A stretch of 7,665 nucleotides of DNA from the NCBI GenBank assembly GCA_021789715.1, contig JAJYJE010000045.1:1-7665 (forward strand), in the 5' to 3' direction. Positions 1 through 5,962 of this stretch are shown in pieces. Within the stretch, counting starts at the first letter, position 1. Every line of letters begins with the position of its first letter. The notes under the pieces were generated by a model. That model saw nothing but the letters and a program-made list of their open reading frames with translations. It was not told the DNA's origin and did no database searches. This DNA is from a bacterium (GTDB lineage Bacteria; Patescibacteriota; Doudnabacteria; UBA920). The translations under genes were made by a program, and so were the position numbers.

Positions 1-1751
1 AAGCCCAGCTCGCCATAACGGCCCGGATACGCCGGATTGATCCGCAGCGACTCTGACATAGCCGATATGGCAGCCTCCAGGTAAGACTCCCTGTGTAATT
101 TAATATAAAGATCAAAGTCAGCATTGGAAACCAACACGTAGGTGTTAGCCTGCAGAGGATGCAATTGCCGAAGGGCGGCAATATCCGCGGTAATTCTGCC
201 GCTATCCATGTTGAGCTCGGTTTCCGCCTGAATAGCGAACGAATACGGCAAAACATTAGCCGGATCCGCCGCTTTCGACAATGTAAGCAAATCGAGCGCG
301 CGGCGGTAATTCCCCGCATTAAAATTATCATAACCGTAATGAAGCGCGGTTTCGCCTGCTACCAGCGTTACTCCCCAAATTACAAAAACCGCGCCGCATA
401 ACCCGGCCAAAACTTTAGCCGGGGGCTTTATGGGAACCAAAGCGCCTTCGGGCAACGCGAGCGACAAACCCGCCACCAACACGGCGAGCAATAAATAGCA
501 AGGAATGGGCACGGGCGTAAAAGCGGCGGCAACCATAAACACTGCTGCCGCGCTTAAACTGGCAACCATTAAGCCGTCACCGGTGCGCCGCAGTCGCCTG
601 AAAGCCGCCAAGCTTACAACACCCAACAGAGCCAAAAAGAGCAGCAGCAGCGGCGCTCCGCCGGTCACCGCCAAAAAAATCCAAAGATTGTGGGGGTCAT
701 CGAACACTCCCATGCCTATCGGCTTGGGAAGCCGCTCCTGGAACAGCGCGAAATTGCCCAGACCCACCCCGACGACCGGATGGCTCAGCAAACCCGACCA
801 TGACTGCCGCCAAACATCAAGGCGCAGAGCCACGTTCGGATCGCTCAGTGTCCAATTAAATGCCGCCGGCCGGCTCAGTTTGATTAAACCGCCACCTGCC
901 GCGCACACTATAACCACTGCGGCTAAAATTTTAAGCGGCGTTAAACGGGGTCCGGGAACCAACAAAAGCAAAACAATGGCCGCCGCTGCTCCCGCGGCCA
1001 GGCCGAGCAAGGCGCCGCGGCTGGCCAAAATAAGCAAAGCGGCCACCGCCGCGATTACGGCAAGCGCATAGTAAAGGCGCCCGCCAAAACTTTTTGCCTG
1101 CCGCCAAAGCCAAACCTGCCACGGCACCGCGCTAGCCATGAACATCGCGGAAAAATTCGGGTTGCCCAAAAATCCCGGCGAGGAACGGAGTAAGACGTCA
1201 GTCGACATTCCCTGATATAAAGTCAGGCCAAAACTTTCCAGCAAAGATTTTAGCGCGACCAACACCGCGTCCACGCATAAAATTTTTATCAAAAAAACCC
1301 ATCTGTCCCGATCCAAAATGTCAACCAACAGGACCACGGTTAAACCCCATAAAAGCAGGAACCCAAAACTGTTGGTAAAACGGTAAAAAAATCCCAAAAA
1401 ACTATACCACTTGTCCGGAGCGGCTATGGCGGAAATTAAAGCCCAAAAAACAATACCGCCGAGCAGCCAGTGAATAATGGAAACTCGCAAAAACGGCGAA
1501 TCGGACAAATTTAATATTTCCGCTTGCCGATTTTCCTCCGCCGGCCGGCGGATGGCTTTTCGTTTTTTTCCGATAACCCACGCTACGAGCGCCCAGCCGA
1601 AAAATACCAGCCAAATGACCAGCTTGATGGTTTCAAAATTTTCATTCGTGAACAGGCTGAAGGCCAGCGGAACCAAAAAGACAATGAACGACAAAAGCGA
1701 AAAAACCGTATCGTCGCGATAGGGCCAGCGAAGTTTTTCAAGGTTAAACAC
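1..1751 (-). CDS. O-antigen ligase / Wzy_C-type polytopic membrane protein with TPR-like C-terminus (partial, 3' end off the window)
   Basis: This frame is open from a GTG at 1751 to the left edge (583 codons, no stop). An in-frame TAA at 1772-1770 bounds the start, and no good Shine-Dalgarno sequence is visible. The protein has about a dozen hydrophobic segments over residues 16-466. Hallmarks of the O-antigen ligase/polymerase family (Wzy_C, PF04932) are present: GFLGNPNF near 193-200, SRGALLGL near 244-251, an R-x3-W stretch near 310, HPVVGVGLGNF after it, and DPHNLW with H354-N355. From about residue 467 to the edge the protein becomes soluble and helical, with a TPR-like pattern (Y-x2-G/A-x2-Y-x2-A-L). 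Family members join an undecaprenyl-linked glycan to an acceptor or polymerise repeat units on the outer face of the membrane; some (PilO/PglL/TfpW) glycosylate pilin. The position directly after two pilin genes makes pilin glycosylation a reasonable guess, but a surface-polysaccharide role is equally possible. Family assignment is firm; the acceptor is unknown. Confidence 0.85.
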   Translation of the reverse strand, partial: MFNLEKLRWPYRDDTVFSLLSFIVFLVPLAFSLFTNENFETIKLVIWLVFFGWALVAWVIGKKRKAIRRPAEENRQAEILNLSDSPFLRVSIIHWLLGGIVFWALISAIAAPDKWYSFLGFFYRFTNSFGFLLLWGLTVVLLVDILDRDRWVFLIKILCVDAVLVALKSLLESFGLTLYQGMSTDVLLRSSPGFLGNPNFSAMFMASAVPWQVWLWRQAKSFGGRLYYALAVIAAVAALLILASRGALLGLAAGAAAAIVLLLLVPGPRLTPLKILAAVVIVCAAGGGLIKLSRPAAFNWTLSDPNVALRLDVWRQSWSGLLSHPVVGVGLGNFALFQERLPKPIGMGVFDDPHNLWIFLAVTGGAPLLLLFLALLGVVSLAAFRRLRRTGDGLMVASLSAAAVFMVAAAFTPVPIPCYLLLAVLVAGLSLALPEGALVPIKPPAKVLAGLCGAVFVIWGVTLVAGETALHYGYDNFNAGNYRRALDLLTLSKAADPANVLPYSFAIQAETELNMDSGRITADIAALRQLHPLQANTYVLVSNADFDLYIKLHRESYLEAAISAMSESLRINPAYPGRYGELG

Positions 1752-1756
1752 AAATA

Positions 1757-1821
1757 AAGCAGTTAGTAGTTAGCATTTGACAGTTAGGCTGTAACTGCCA
1801 AATGCTAGATGCTAATTGCTT
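1757..1821. repeat. Long imperfect inverted repeat between the pilin-like gene and the ligase gene
   Basis: The core arms are 1771-1786 and 1792-1807 (16 bases each, loop 1787-1791) with one A/C mismatch, which becomes a G-U pair in minus-strand RNA. Pairing continues outward to 1757/1821, interrupted by one true mismatch and three pairs that are G-U on the plus strand only. The arms contain short tandem units around TTAGCAT/ATGCTA. The repeat contains the TAG stop of the pilin-like gene (1814-1812), so it shapes that protein's last codons, and it ends about 6 bases before the GTG of the next gene. In the minus direction it is followed only by TTATTTG, so it is at best a weak terminator. It could be a dispersed palindromic element; copies elsewhere cannot be seen from here. 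Confidence 0.8.
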
Positions 1822-2210
1822 GCTTCGGTAAACGTATTCCATCCCGCCCGGTAACCTCCGTAAGAAGCCGGCAGGCAAAAATTTAACTTATATGCGGCCG
1901 GACTTGGACGCTGGTACTCGAAGCTGTCGGAACAACCGCCGGAAACCACGTTGGCCGGGGGAAAAATTGTGTAGTACTGCGACATCAGATTGGGATCATT
2001 TTGAAATTCGACCGCCGACGGGAATCTGCCTTGATCGCCGTAAAAATACTTAAGGCCGGCCTTAAGCTGCCGCGCGTTAGCAAGCACTGCCGCGGACTGG
2101 GCTTGCCGCCGTCCGGCGCTTATCCCCAAGCTTACGCCCAATAACAAAACAACAGCCGCTGCCAGGACTGTTATGATTCTTGTTGTTTGTTTTGATAATT
2201 GGAGAAGCAC
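1812..2210 (-). CDS. Pilin-like membrane-anchored protein lacking a prepilin cleavage site
   Basis: This 132-residue protein starts at GTG 2210, with no in-frame ATG nearby and no evident Shine-Dalgarno. It has a single N-terminal hydrophobic segment (about residues 12-31, rich in A, V and L), then an amphipathic helix (RQAQSAAVLANARQLKAGLK), then YFYGDQGRFP and a small globular domain with C93 and C112. It resembles the neighbouring prepilin in three places: the helix leading to YFxxxxGxxP (YFNDKGFYP in the prepilin), the Y-x-[IL]-x-FCL segment, and the following GGY-x-x-G. It is therefore probably a diverged paralogue. Unlike the prepilin it has no GFTLIE motif or Glu5, and reading the frame further upstream does not reveal one. 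It should stay in the membrane through an uncleaved anchor, so it may be an assembly partner or minor component rather than a fibre subunit. The function is inferred. Its stop lies inside the 1757-1821 inverted repeat. Confidence 0.8.
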   Translation of the reverse strand: MLLQLSKQTTRIITVLAAAVVLLLGVSLGISAGRRQAQSAAVLANARQLKAGLKYFYGDQGRFPSAVEFQNDPNLMSQYYTIFPPANVVSGGCSDSFEYQRPSPAAYKLNFCLPASYGGYRAGWNTFTEASN

Positions 2211-2227
2211 TTTTTGTGGCCCAGCTT

Positions 2228-2257
2228 GCCCCCTCCGGCTTAAGCGCCGGAAGGGGC
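2228..2257 (-). promoter_or_regulatory. GC-rich intercistronic hairpin between the two pilin genes
   Basis: The arms 2228-2239 and 2246-2257 are 12 bases each, with a 6-base loop (2240-2245). The only mismatch (C2233/A2252) becomes a G-U pair in minus-strand RNA, so all 12 positions pair in the transcript. It begins about 14 bases after the prepilin TAA and ends 17 bases before the GTG of the pilin-like gene. The sequence that follows (AAGCTGGGCCACAAAAA) has no T-run, so it does not look like a rho-independent terminator. A role in stabilising the prepilin mRNA 3' end or damping expression of the next gene is inferred from this position. Confidence 0.75.
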
Positions 2258-2271
2258 ATCTGGAAATTGCA

Positions 2272-2727
2272 TTACTGAATGCCTTGCGGAGTTAAAGTAT
2301 GCGGACCTTGGCTATAACCACCCGTAACGTTACCGAGACAGAAAGTGATGGTGTAGCTGGCTCCGCTACCGCCGGTACCGGCCCAGTAGTAGTCGTTACC
2401 GCCTTGGGTGTTGGCTCCGGCGCAACTGCCATCCGGAGGGGTCGGCGAAGTCGGCACCTGTCCGATATAATTCGGGGCGAGCAAATTTCCCGGCGCCCCA
2501 GCCGCGCTAAGCGTGCCGGCGGTACCGGTCGGATAAAATCCTTTATCGTTAAAATATAATTCCATTGCGGTGGCCAATTCGCGAATATCGGCAATTCTCT
2601 TGGCGTCCCTGGACTTGGCTCGAGCCGAGTTAAGGGCAAGGAGGACCACGGAGGCCAATAAACCGATGATGGCAATAACCACCAACAATTCGATTAAAGT
2701 GAAACCGGCTTTATTTTTGTTTCTCAA
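2272..2727 (-). CDS. Type IV prepilin (class III signal, two-cysteine globular domain)
   Basis: This is the probable fibre subunit. With the TTG start at 2727 the leader is MRNKNKAG, cleaved before FTLIELLVV, leaving Glu at mature position 5; prepilin peptidase would cut after the Gly and methylate the Phe. The hydrophobic helix runs on through IAIIGLLASVVLLALNSA into a charged amphipathic part (RAKSRDAKR...), then YFNDKGFYP and a globular domain rich in G, T and S. C102 and C130 (151-residue numbering) are placed for a disulphide D-loop. The frame also allows GTG 2736 and TTG 2742 (156 residues), but a GGGGGTG ribosome site lies 6 bases before TTG 2727 and overlaps or adjoins the other two starts. 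The gene has its own likely promoter upstream and a stable hairpin downstream, which suits a protein needed in excess over the motor. The N-terminal style is typical of Patescibacteria. Identity as a pilin is secure; major-pilin status is inferred. Confidence 0.93.
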   Translation of the reverse strand: MRNKNKAGFTLIELLVVIAIIGLLASVVLLALNSARAKSRDAKRIADIRELATAMELYFNDKGFYPTGTAGTLSAAGAPGNLLAPNYIGQVPTSPTPPDGSCAGANTQGGNDYYWAGTGGSGASYTITFCLGNVTGGYSQGPHTLTPQGIQ

Positions 2728-2733
2728 TGTTTT

Positions 2734-2740
2734 CACCCCC
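2734..2740 (-). promoter_or_regulatory. Ribosome binding site deciding the prepilin start
   Basis: The minus strand reads GGGGGTG, then AAAACA, then TTG at 2727. GGGGGTG can pair with a CACCUCC anti-Shine-Dalgarno along its full length with a single G-U. The 6-base spacing is near ideal for TTG 2727, while GTG 2736 lies inside the motif and TTG 2742 overlaps its first bases. This supports the shorter prepilin leader. Confidence 0.6.
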
Positions 2741-2824
2741 AATCCAGAAGCAAAGCCTTATAGGCTAAACTTAGGCAAAATTTGAAATCCACTCCGATTC
2801 CAAATGTCTGCTTAATACTGTTTA

Positions 2825-2853
2825 AGTATAAGATACTCCTTAAATTAAAGCAA
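2825..2853 (-). promoter_or_regulatory. Candidate sigma70-type promoter for the prepilin gene
   Basis: On the minus strand a TTGCTT box (2853-2848) is followed by a 17-base spacer and TATACT (2830-2825). The -10 box matches the consensus at 5 of 6 positions and the -35 box at 3 of 6. Transcription would start near 2818, giving a leader of about 90 bases before TTG 2727. The surroundings are AT-rich. A weaker alternative lies downstream: TTCAAA (2786-2781), 18 bases, TATAAG (2762-2757). The -10 box of this weaker candidate sits in a small hairpin at 2754-2766. Confidence 0.45.
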
Positions 2854-2869
2854 ATAAACTTATACACAT

Positions 2870-2937
2870 GCAGTGTTTCCAAATATACAAACTGCAGACC
2901 ACCGGCACTGAAGAGTTTGTATTTTTGGAATTACTGC
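2870..2937. repeat. Long inverted repeat just after pilC
   Basis: The arms 2870-2893 and 2914-2937 are 24 bases each and match at 21 positions, around a 20-base loop. The inner 17 base pairs (2877-2893 with 2914-2930) have a single T/T mismatch. The repeat starts 5 bases after the pilC TAA in the direction of transcription and ends about 17 bases before the -35 box of the candidate prepilin promoter. No T-run follows on either strand, so it is not a classical terminator. It could protect the pilC mRNA 3' end, insulate pilC from the prepilin transcript, or be a mobile palindrome. No target-site duplication is visible at its edges. Confidence 0.8.
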
Positions 2938-2942
2938 TAGCG

Positions 2943-4151
2943 TTACCCGGAAGTGCTCGCCAAATTATAGATCGGCAGCAAAATGCCGGCGACCAACACC
3001 CCCACGCCCAACCCTAAAATAATCATGATTAAAGGTTCAAGCAGCGTCGTGAGCATGCCAACCTTTGTATCCACTTCTTTTTCGTAAAATACGGCGAGCT
3101 TGGCAAGGATATCGTCCAGTTGGGCTGTTTGTTCGCCCACTTTGACCATTTGGGTAACGAGATTTGGAAACTCCTTATGCCCCGTCAAACCGTCGCTTAC
3201 AGATTTACCGGCCTGGATGCTGGAGACGGTCTGGAGCAAAATGTCGCGATATATGCTGTTCCCGATAATTTCACTGACGATTTCCAAAGCCTTAATCACC
3301 GGTATGCCCCCCTTAATGAGCGTGGAAAAATTCCGCGCGAATCGCGCCAGGTAAATCTTGGTAAAAATATCGCCAATAATGGGGAAATTAATCTTGGCTA
3401 TGTCCAGCTGGCGTTTGCCGATGGGGGAACGGGCATAATACCGGAAAGCTAAAACCAAAACGGCAATGAGCAGCAGCAATGCCCACCAATAAACGTTAAA
3501 AAACTTGGTGAAATTTATCAACACCACGGAAACCGGAGGCAAACTGCCTCCCTGCTCTTCCAATACGGAAGTCAAGTTAGGCAACACAAACTTAAACATC
3601 AGGCCCATGACTATCATCAAAGCCGTGAGAACGAACGCCGGATAAGTCATGGCACCCTTCACTTTGCTCTTAAGCTCATAATCCTTTTCCAGCTGGTCAG
3701 CCAGATAAACCAGGGATTTGTCCAAGGAGCCGGAAGCCTCGCCGGACTTAACCAGGCTTACGTAAACATTGCTAAAGACGTCTTCGTGCTTGGCCATGGC
3801 CGAAGACAGGCTCTCCCCGTTTTCAATGGAGGCAATGACATCTTTAAGCACCTCCAACAAATACTTGCTGGTAATCTGCTCCTGGAGAATGCGAAGGGAT
3901 TGTAAAATGGGCACCCGCGCGGAAATCAACGTCGCCAGCTGCCGCGAAAACATCACCAGATCTTTGTTGTTGACGCTGCGTCCAAAAAGTTCCAGATTCT
4001 TAAGGAATGCCATCTCCTCCTGCTGCTGCAGGCTAACCACGAATAATCCGTTTTCTTCCAGCAGCTGTTCAGCGCGTCCTTCATCAGCGGCAATGACTTC
4101 GCCAGCCCTGGTGGCCCCTTCTTTGTCTCTGGCCCGATAGGAAAATTTCAT
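2943..4151 (-). CDS. pilC: Type IV pilus inner-membrane platform protein PilC (T2SSF family)
   Basis: This 402-residue protein is full length for the PilC/GspF family. It begins with the short beta-rich opening typical of the family (MKFSYRARDKEG), followed by two T2SSF domains at about 65-191 and 267-393. Each domain opens with a related helix: FSRQLATLISARVPILQSL and FARNFSTLIKGGIPVIKAL. Membrane segments are visible at about 170-190, 222-238 and 371-393, the usual three. PilC sits in the cytoplasmic membrane, contacts the PilB or PilT hexamer from below, and passes pilin subunits into or out of the fibre. ATG 4151 is the first start after an in-frame TAA (4214-4212) and agrees with the family. 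No Shine-Dalgarno is visible upstream, only an AT-rich stretch. It lies 106 bases after pilT, in the order pilB-pilT-pilC that is common for this family. Confidence 0.96.
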   Translation of the reverse strand: MKFSYRARDKEGATRAGEVIAADEGRAEQLLEENGLFVVSLQQQEEMAFLKNLELFGRSVNNKDLVMFSRQLATLISARVPILQSLRILQEQITSKYLLEVLKDVIASIENGESLSSAMAKHEDVFSNVYVSLVKSGEASGSLDKSLVYLADQLEKDYELKSKVKGAMTYPAFVLTALMIVMGLMFKFVLPNLTSVLEEQGGSLPPVSVVLINFTKFFNVYWWALLLLIAVLVLAFRYYARSPIGKRQLDIAKINFPIIGDIFTKIYLARFARNFSTLIKGGIPVIKALEIVSEIIGNSIYRDILLQTVSSIQAGKSVSDGLTGHKEFPNLVTQMVKVGEQTAQLDDILAKLAVFYEKEVDTKVGMLTTLLEPLIMIILGLGVGVLVAGILLPIYNLASTSG

Positions 4152-4203
4152 GTTTGTAAAAACTGATTTAAACGCTAATAAATCATACGCCGTAACAGAC
4201 GCT

Positions 4204-4231
4204 GGCTGCGTTTAGCATAACGCGTGCAGCC
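4204..4231. other. Possible small hairpin in the pilT-pilC gap
   Basis: GGCTGC (4204-4209) can pair with GCAGCC (4226-4231), with GTT/AAC (4210-4212 and 4219-4221) inside and a 4-base bulge; GCGTT/AACGC (4208-4212 and 4219-4223) around the loop TAGCAT is an alternative fold. It lies about 27 bases after the pilT stop in the direction of transcription. There is no following T-run. The remainder of the gap (4152-4203, 4232-4257) holds nothing else I can identify apart from a TATGAT box at 4187-4182 without a matching -35. Confidence 0.35.
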
Positions 4232-4257
4232 CGTGGCATTGTTGGCGGCTTCCAAAC

Positions 4258-5328
4258 TTAAGATACGAGCGACAAAAAATAATCATTATCCAGCACAAAA
4301 TTCTGCGCGACTTCAAATTCCACTTGTCCCTGCTTGACCATAAGCGCCAAAGTTTTATCCAGCGGCACCATCCCCTCTTCCAGACTGGTGTGGATAACGT
4401 TGGGAATTTCGTAAACCTTATTTTCACGGATGGCGTTGCGGATGGCGTGGTTAGTCACCATAATTTCATAAGCCGGTACCCGGCCGCCGCCGATTTTTGG
4501 CAAAAGCCGCAACGATACGACGCCGGTCAGCACGCTTGCCAGCTGGCCGCGGACTTGATTTTGCTGCTCGCCGGGAAAGACATCAACTATACGATCAATG
4601 CTTTGGGCGGCGTCATTGGTGTGAAGAGTAGCAAAAACCAAGTGGCCGGTTTCGGCGATGGTCAGCGCCGCGGAAATCGACTCCAAATCGCGCATTTCTC
4701 CCAACAAAACCACGTTTATATCCTCCCGCAGAGCGGCTTTGAGGGCGGTGGCAAAGTCCGGGGTATCCAGATTTACTTCGCGCTGGCTGATCACCGACTG
4801 GCTCGGCGTCAAAATAAATTCTATCGGATCTTCAATGGTTAAAATATGTTCGGCTCGGGTGTTGTTAATCTCATTGATCATTGCCGCCAAGGCCGTGGAT
4901 TTTCCATGGCCGGTCGGACCGACCATTAGCACCAACCCCTGCTTGCGCTCGATGAACTTCCGCAGCATGGGAGGGAGATTAAGTTCTTCCACCGTTTTGA
5001 TATGATTCGGAATAACGCGCATAGCCACGCTCGAAACATTTTTCTCCCGGTAGGCATTGACGCGAAAACGGATATTATCCTTAAAAGCATAAGAAAAATC
5101 CACGTGCATCTGCTTGGCAAACAGCTGTTTCTGGACCGGTTGCAGCAACACCTCAAGCAAATCGCTGATGGTATCCTGGCTCAGCACCTGGTAGTTATCC
5201 AGCCGGAGCAGGGCGCTATCCACCCGGATTACCGGCGGCTCGCCTACAACAAGGTGCAGGTCTGACGCATCGCGCTCCAAGACAATCGACAAAAGCTTAT
5301 TGAGTTCTAATTCACTGGCTTTGTACAT
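4258..5328 (-). CDS. pilT: Type IV pilus retraction ATPase PilT
   Basis: This cytoplasmic hexameric ATPase depolymerises the pilus. From ATG 5328 it is 356 residues, the usual PilT length. An N-terminal PAS-like domain opens with ASDLHLVVGEPPVIRVD (21-37). The ATPase core has a Walker A at 137-145 (GPTGHGKST), an Asp box around TIEDPIE (164-170), a Walker B ending LLGEMRD (208-214), and a His box HLVFATLHT (229-237). AIRNAIRE (295-302) corresponds to the AIRNLIRE motif that is specific to PilT and needed for retraction in studied PilT proteins, which separates it from PilB-type ATPases. QREVNLDTPDF (182-192) and ALREDINVV are also PilT-like. Walker A has His where Ser is usual (GHGKS for GSGKS). 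The frame stays open upstream with possible starts at ATG 5346 and TTG 5376, but these add residues outside the family pattern and cross a palindrome. None of the starts has a clear Shine-Dalgarno. Confidence 0.95.
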   Translation of the reverse strand: MYKASELELNKLLSIVLERDASDLHLVVGEPPVIRVDSALLRLDNYQVLSQDTISDLLEVLLQPVQKQLFAKQMHVDFSYAFKDNIRFRVNAYREKNVSSVAMRVIPNHIKTVEELNLPPMLRKFIERKQGLVLMVGPTGHGKSTALAAMINEINNTRAEHILTIEDPIEFILTPSQSVISQREVNLDTPDFATALKAALREDINVVLLGEMRDLESISAALTIAETGHLVFATLHTNDAAQSIDRIVDVFPGEQQNQVRGQLASVLTGVVSLRLLPKIGGGRVPAYEIMVTNHAIRNAIRENKVYEIPNVIHTSLEEGMVPLDKTLALMVKQGQVEFEVAQNFVLDNDYFLSLVS

Positions 5329-5348
5329 AGTAGTGTTCGCAAACATGA

Positions 5349-5363
5349 CTGCCGGCAGGCAGG
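5349..5363. repeat. Short GC-rich palindrome with repeated GGCAGG unit before pilT
   Basis: CTGCCGGCAG (5349-5358) is a perfect 10-base palindrome, extended on one side by GCAGG (5359-5363) so that GGCAGG appears as a tandem unit. It contrasts with the AT-rich gap around it and lies in the region between the alternative pilT starts (ATG 5346 and TTG 5376). It may be a remnant of a dispersed palindrome; function is unknown. Confidence 0.4.
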
Positions 5364-5379
5364 TATACAAATGCAATTG

Positions 5380-5446
5380 AAAAATCGAAGAATTAAATAA
5401 TTAAAAACGAAACCGCCATTATGGCTTTTTGCGTCTTCCGATTTTT
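5380..5446. other. Nested inverted repeats between the receiver-like gene and pilT
   Basis: The outer arms 5380-5391 and 5434-5446 are complementary apart from one bulged base. Inside them GCCA/TGGC (5415-5418 and 5422-5425) forms a small stem flanked by A- and T-rich runs. Read on the minus strand, the small stem is followed by GGTTTCGTTTTTAATT, a loose resemblance to an intrinsic terminator for the receiver-like gene. The stem is only 4 base pairs before mismatches, so termination is uncertain. The outer pairing could instead form one extended structure in the pilT leader. Confidence 0.45.
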
Positions 5447-5487
5447 AATCTTTGATTTCCAAGATTTGCATATTCGGGATTACTCCG

Positions 5488-5916
5488 TTAATTATATAAG
5501 AGAGTCTTAAGAATTTCCACTACGTCGGCCGGTCTGCTTAATTTCCGGTCAAGATGAGCGTTAACGCCGTTGTCCATAAGCCTTCTCAGATCATCCTGTC
5601 CCGCCCGCGAACCGATGGTAATAATTACCATAGAAGGGAAATGCTGCCGCATTTTCCGGAACCCGGCAGCCATTGCCGCTCCGCTGCCCCACAAATGGGC
5701 GTTTAAAACGCAGGCATGGGGCTCAAAATCGTCCAATGCGTTAAAAACCGCGTCAACTTTGGGACAGGAGCGAACAAAGAAATTTTGTCGGCTGATATGG
5801 TACGCGTATAAAGCTAAAAGGTACTCTTCCGGCTCTATAACCAAAACTTTTTTAACCGGATCGTTGATTATCGCAAGTTCGCGGATATCAAATTTCTTTC
5901 GGTAGAGATAGGCCAT
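5488..5916 (-). CDS. Degenerate response-regulator receiver (pseudo-receiver) protein
   Basis: This stand-alone protein of 142 residues has no output domain. After an N-terminal extension of about 20 residues, the CheY-like fold can be followed: beta1 KKVLVIEPEEY (22-32), beta3 HACVLNAHLW (67-76), beta4 MVIITIGSRAG (96-106), and an end of the form DRKLSRP then a last helix (123-140). Key receiver residues are altered. The phosphorylated Asp at the end of beta3 is N72, the acidic pair after beta1 is E28-P29, and only the conserved Lys (K125) appears kept. It is therefore unlikely to be switched by ordinary Asp phosphorylation and may act through protein contacts. Its place between pilB and pilT, on the same strand, points to a role in pilus assembly or motor control. 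ATG 5916 has a weak AGGA 10 bases upstream. The fold assignment is good; the role is inferred. Confidence 0.8.
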   Translation of the reverse strand: MAYLYRKKFDIRELAIINDPVKKVLVIEPEEYLLALYAYHISRQNFFVRSCPKVDAVFNALDDFEPHACVLNAHLWGSGAAMAAGFRKMRQHFPSMVIITIGSRAGQDDLRRLMDNGVNAHLDRKLSRPADVVEILKTLLYN

Positions 5917-5962
5917 AGTAAATTATTCCTACTAACCTAATTTCCAGCTGGCAGACTAAATT

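Noticed and set aside
505..1071. Open plus-strand frame of 188 codons, rich in Ala, Lys, Ser and Thr
   Set aside because: It lies wholly antisense to the ligase gene, has low-complexity composition and no recognisable domain, and the minus-strand frame carries clear Wzy_C motifs.
2292..2675. Alternative minus-strand frame of 127 codons overlapping the prepilin gene
   Set aside because: It is an out-of-frame reading of the prepilin gene, proline- and arginine-rich with no domain pattern; the prepilin frame has the class III signal.
2870..2937. Inverted repeat as an insertion-sequence end or MITE
   Set aside because: No target-site duplication is visible at the edges and no transposase is nearby; copy number cannot be judged from one window.
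4324..4842. Open plus-strand frame of 172 codons
   Set aside because: It is antisense to pilT, whose frame shows Walker B, His box and AIRN motifs across the same bases.
5329..5376. Longer pilT start at TTG 5376 or ATG 5346
   Set aside because: The extra residues do not fit the PilT N-terminus, no ribosome site supports them, and the stretch crosses a GC palindrome; ATG 5346 cannot be fully excluded.
5403..5430. Intrinsic terminator after the receiver-like gene
   Set aside because: The stem is only GCCA/TGGC before mismatches and the T-run is broken, so it is recorded as a possible structure, not a terminator.
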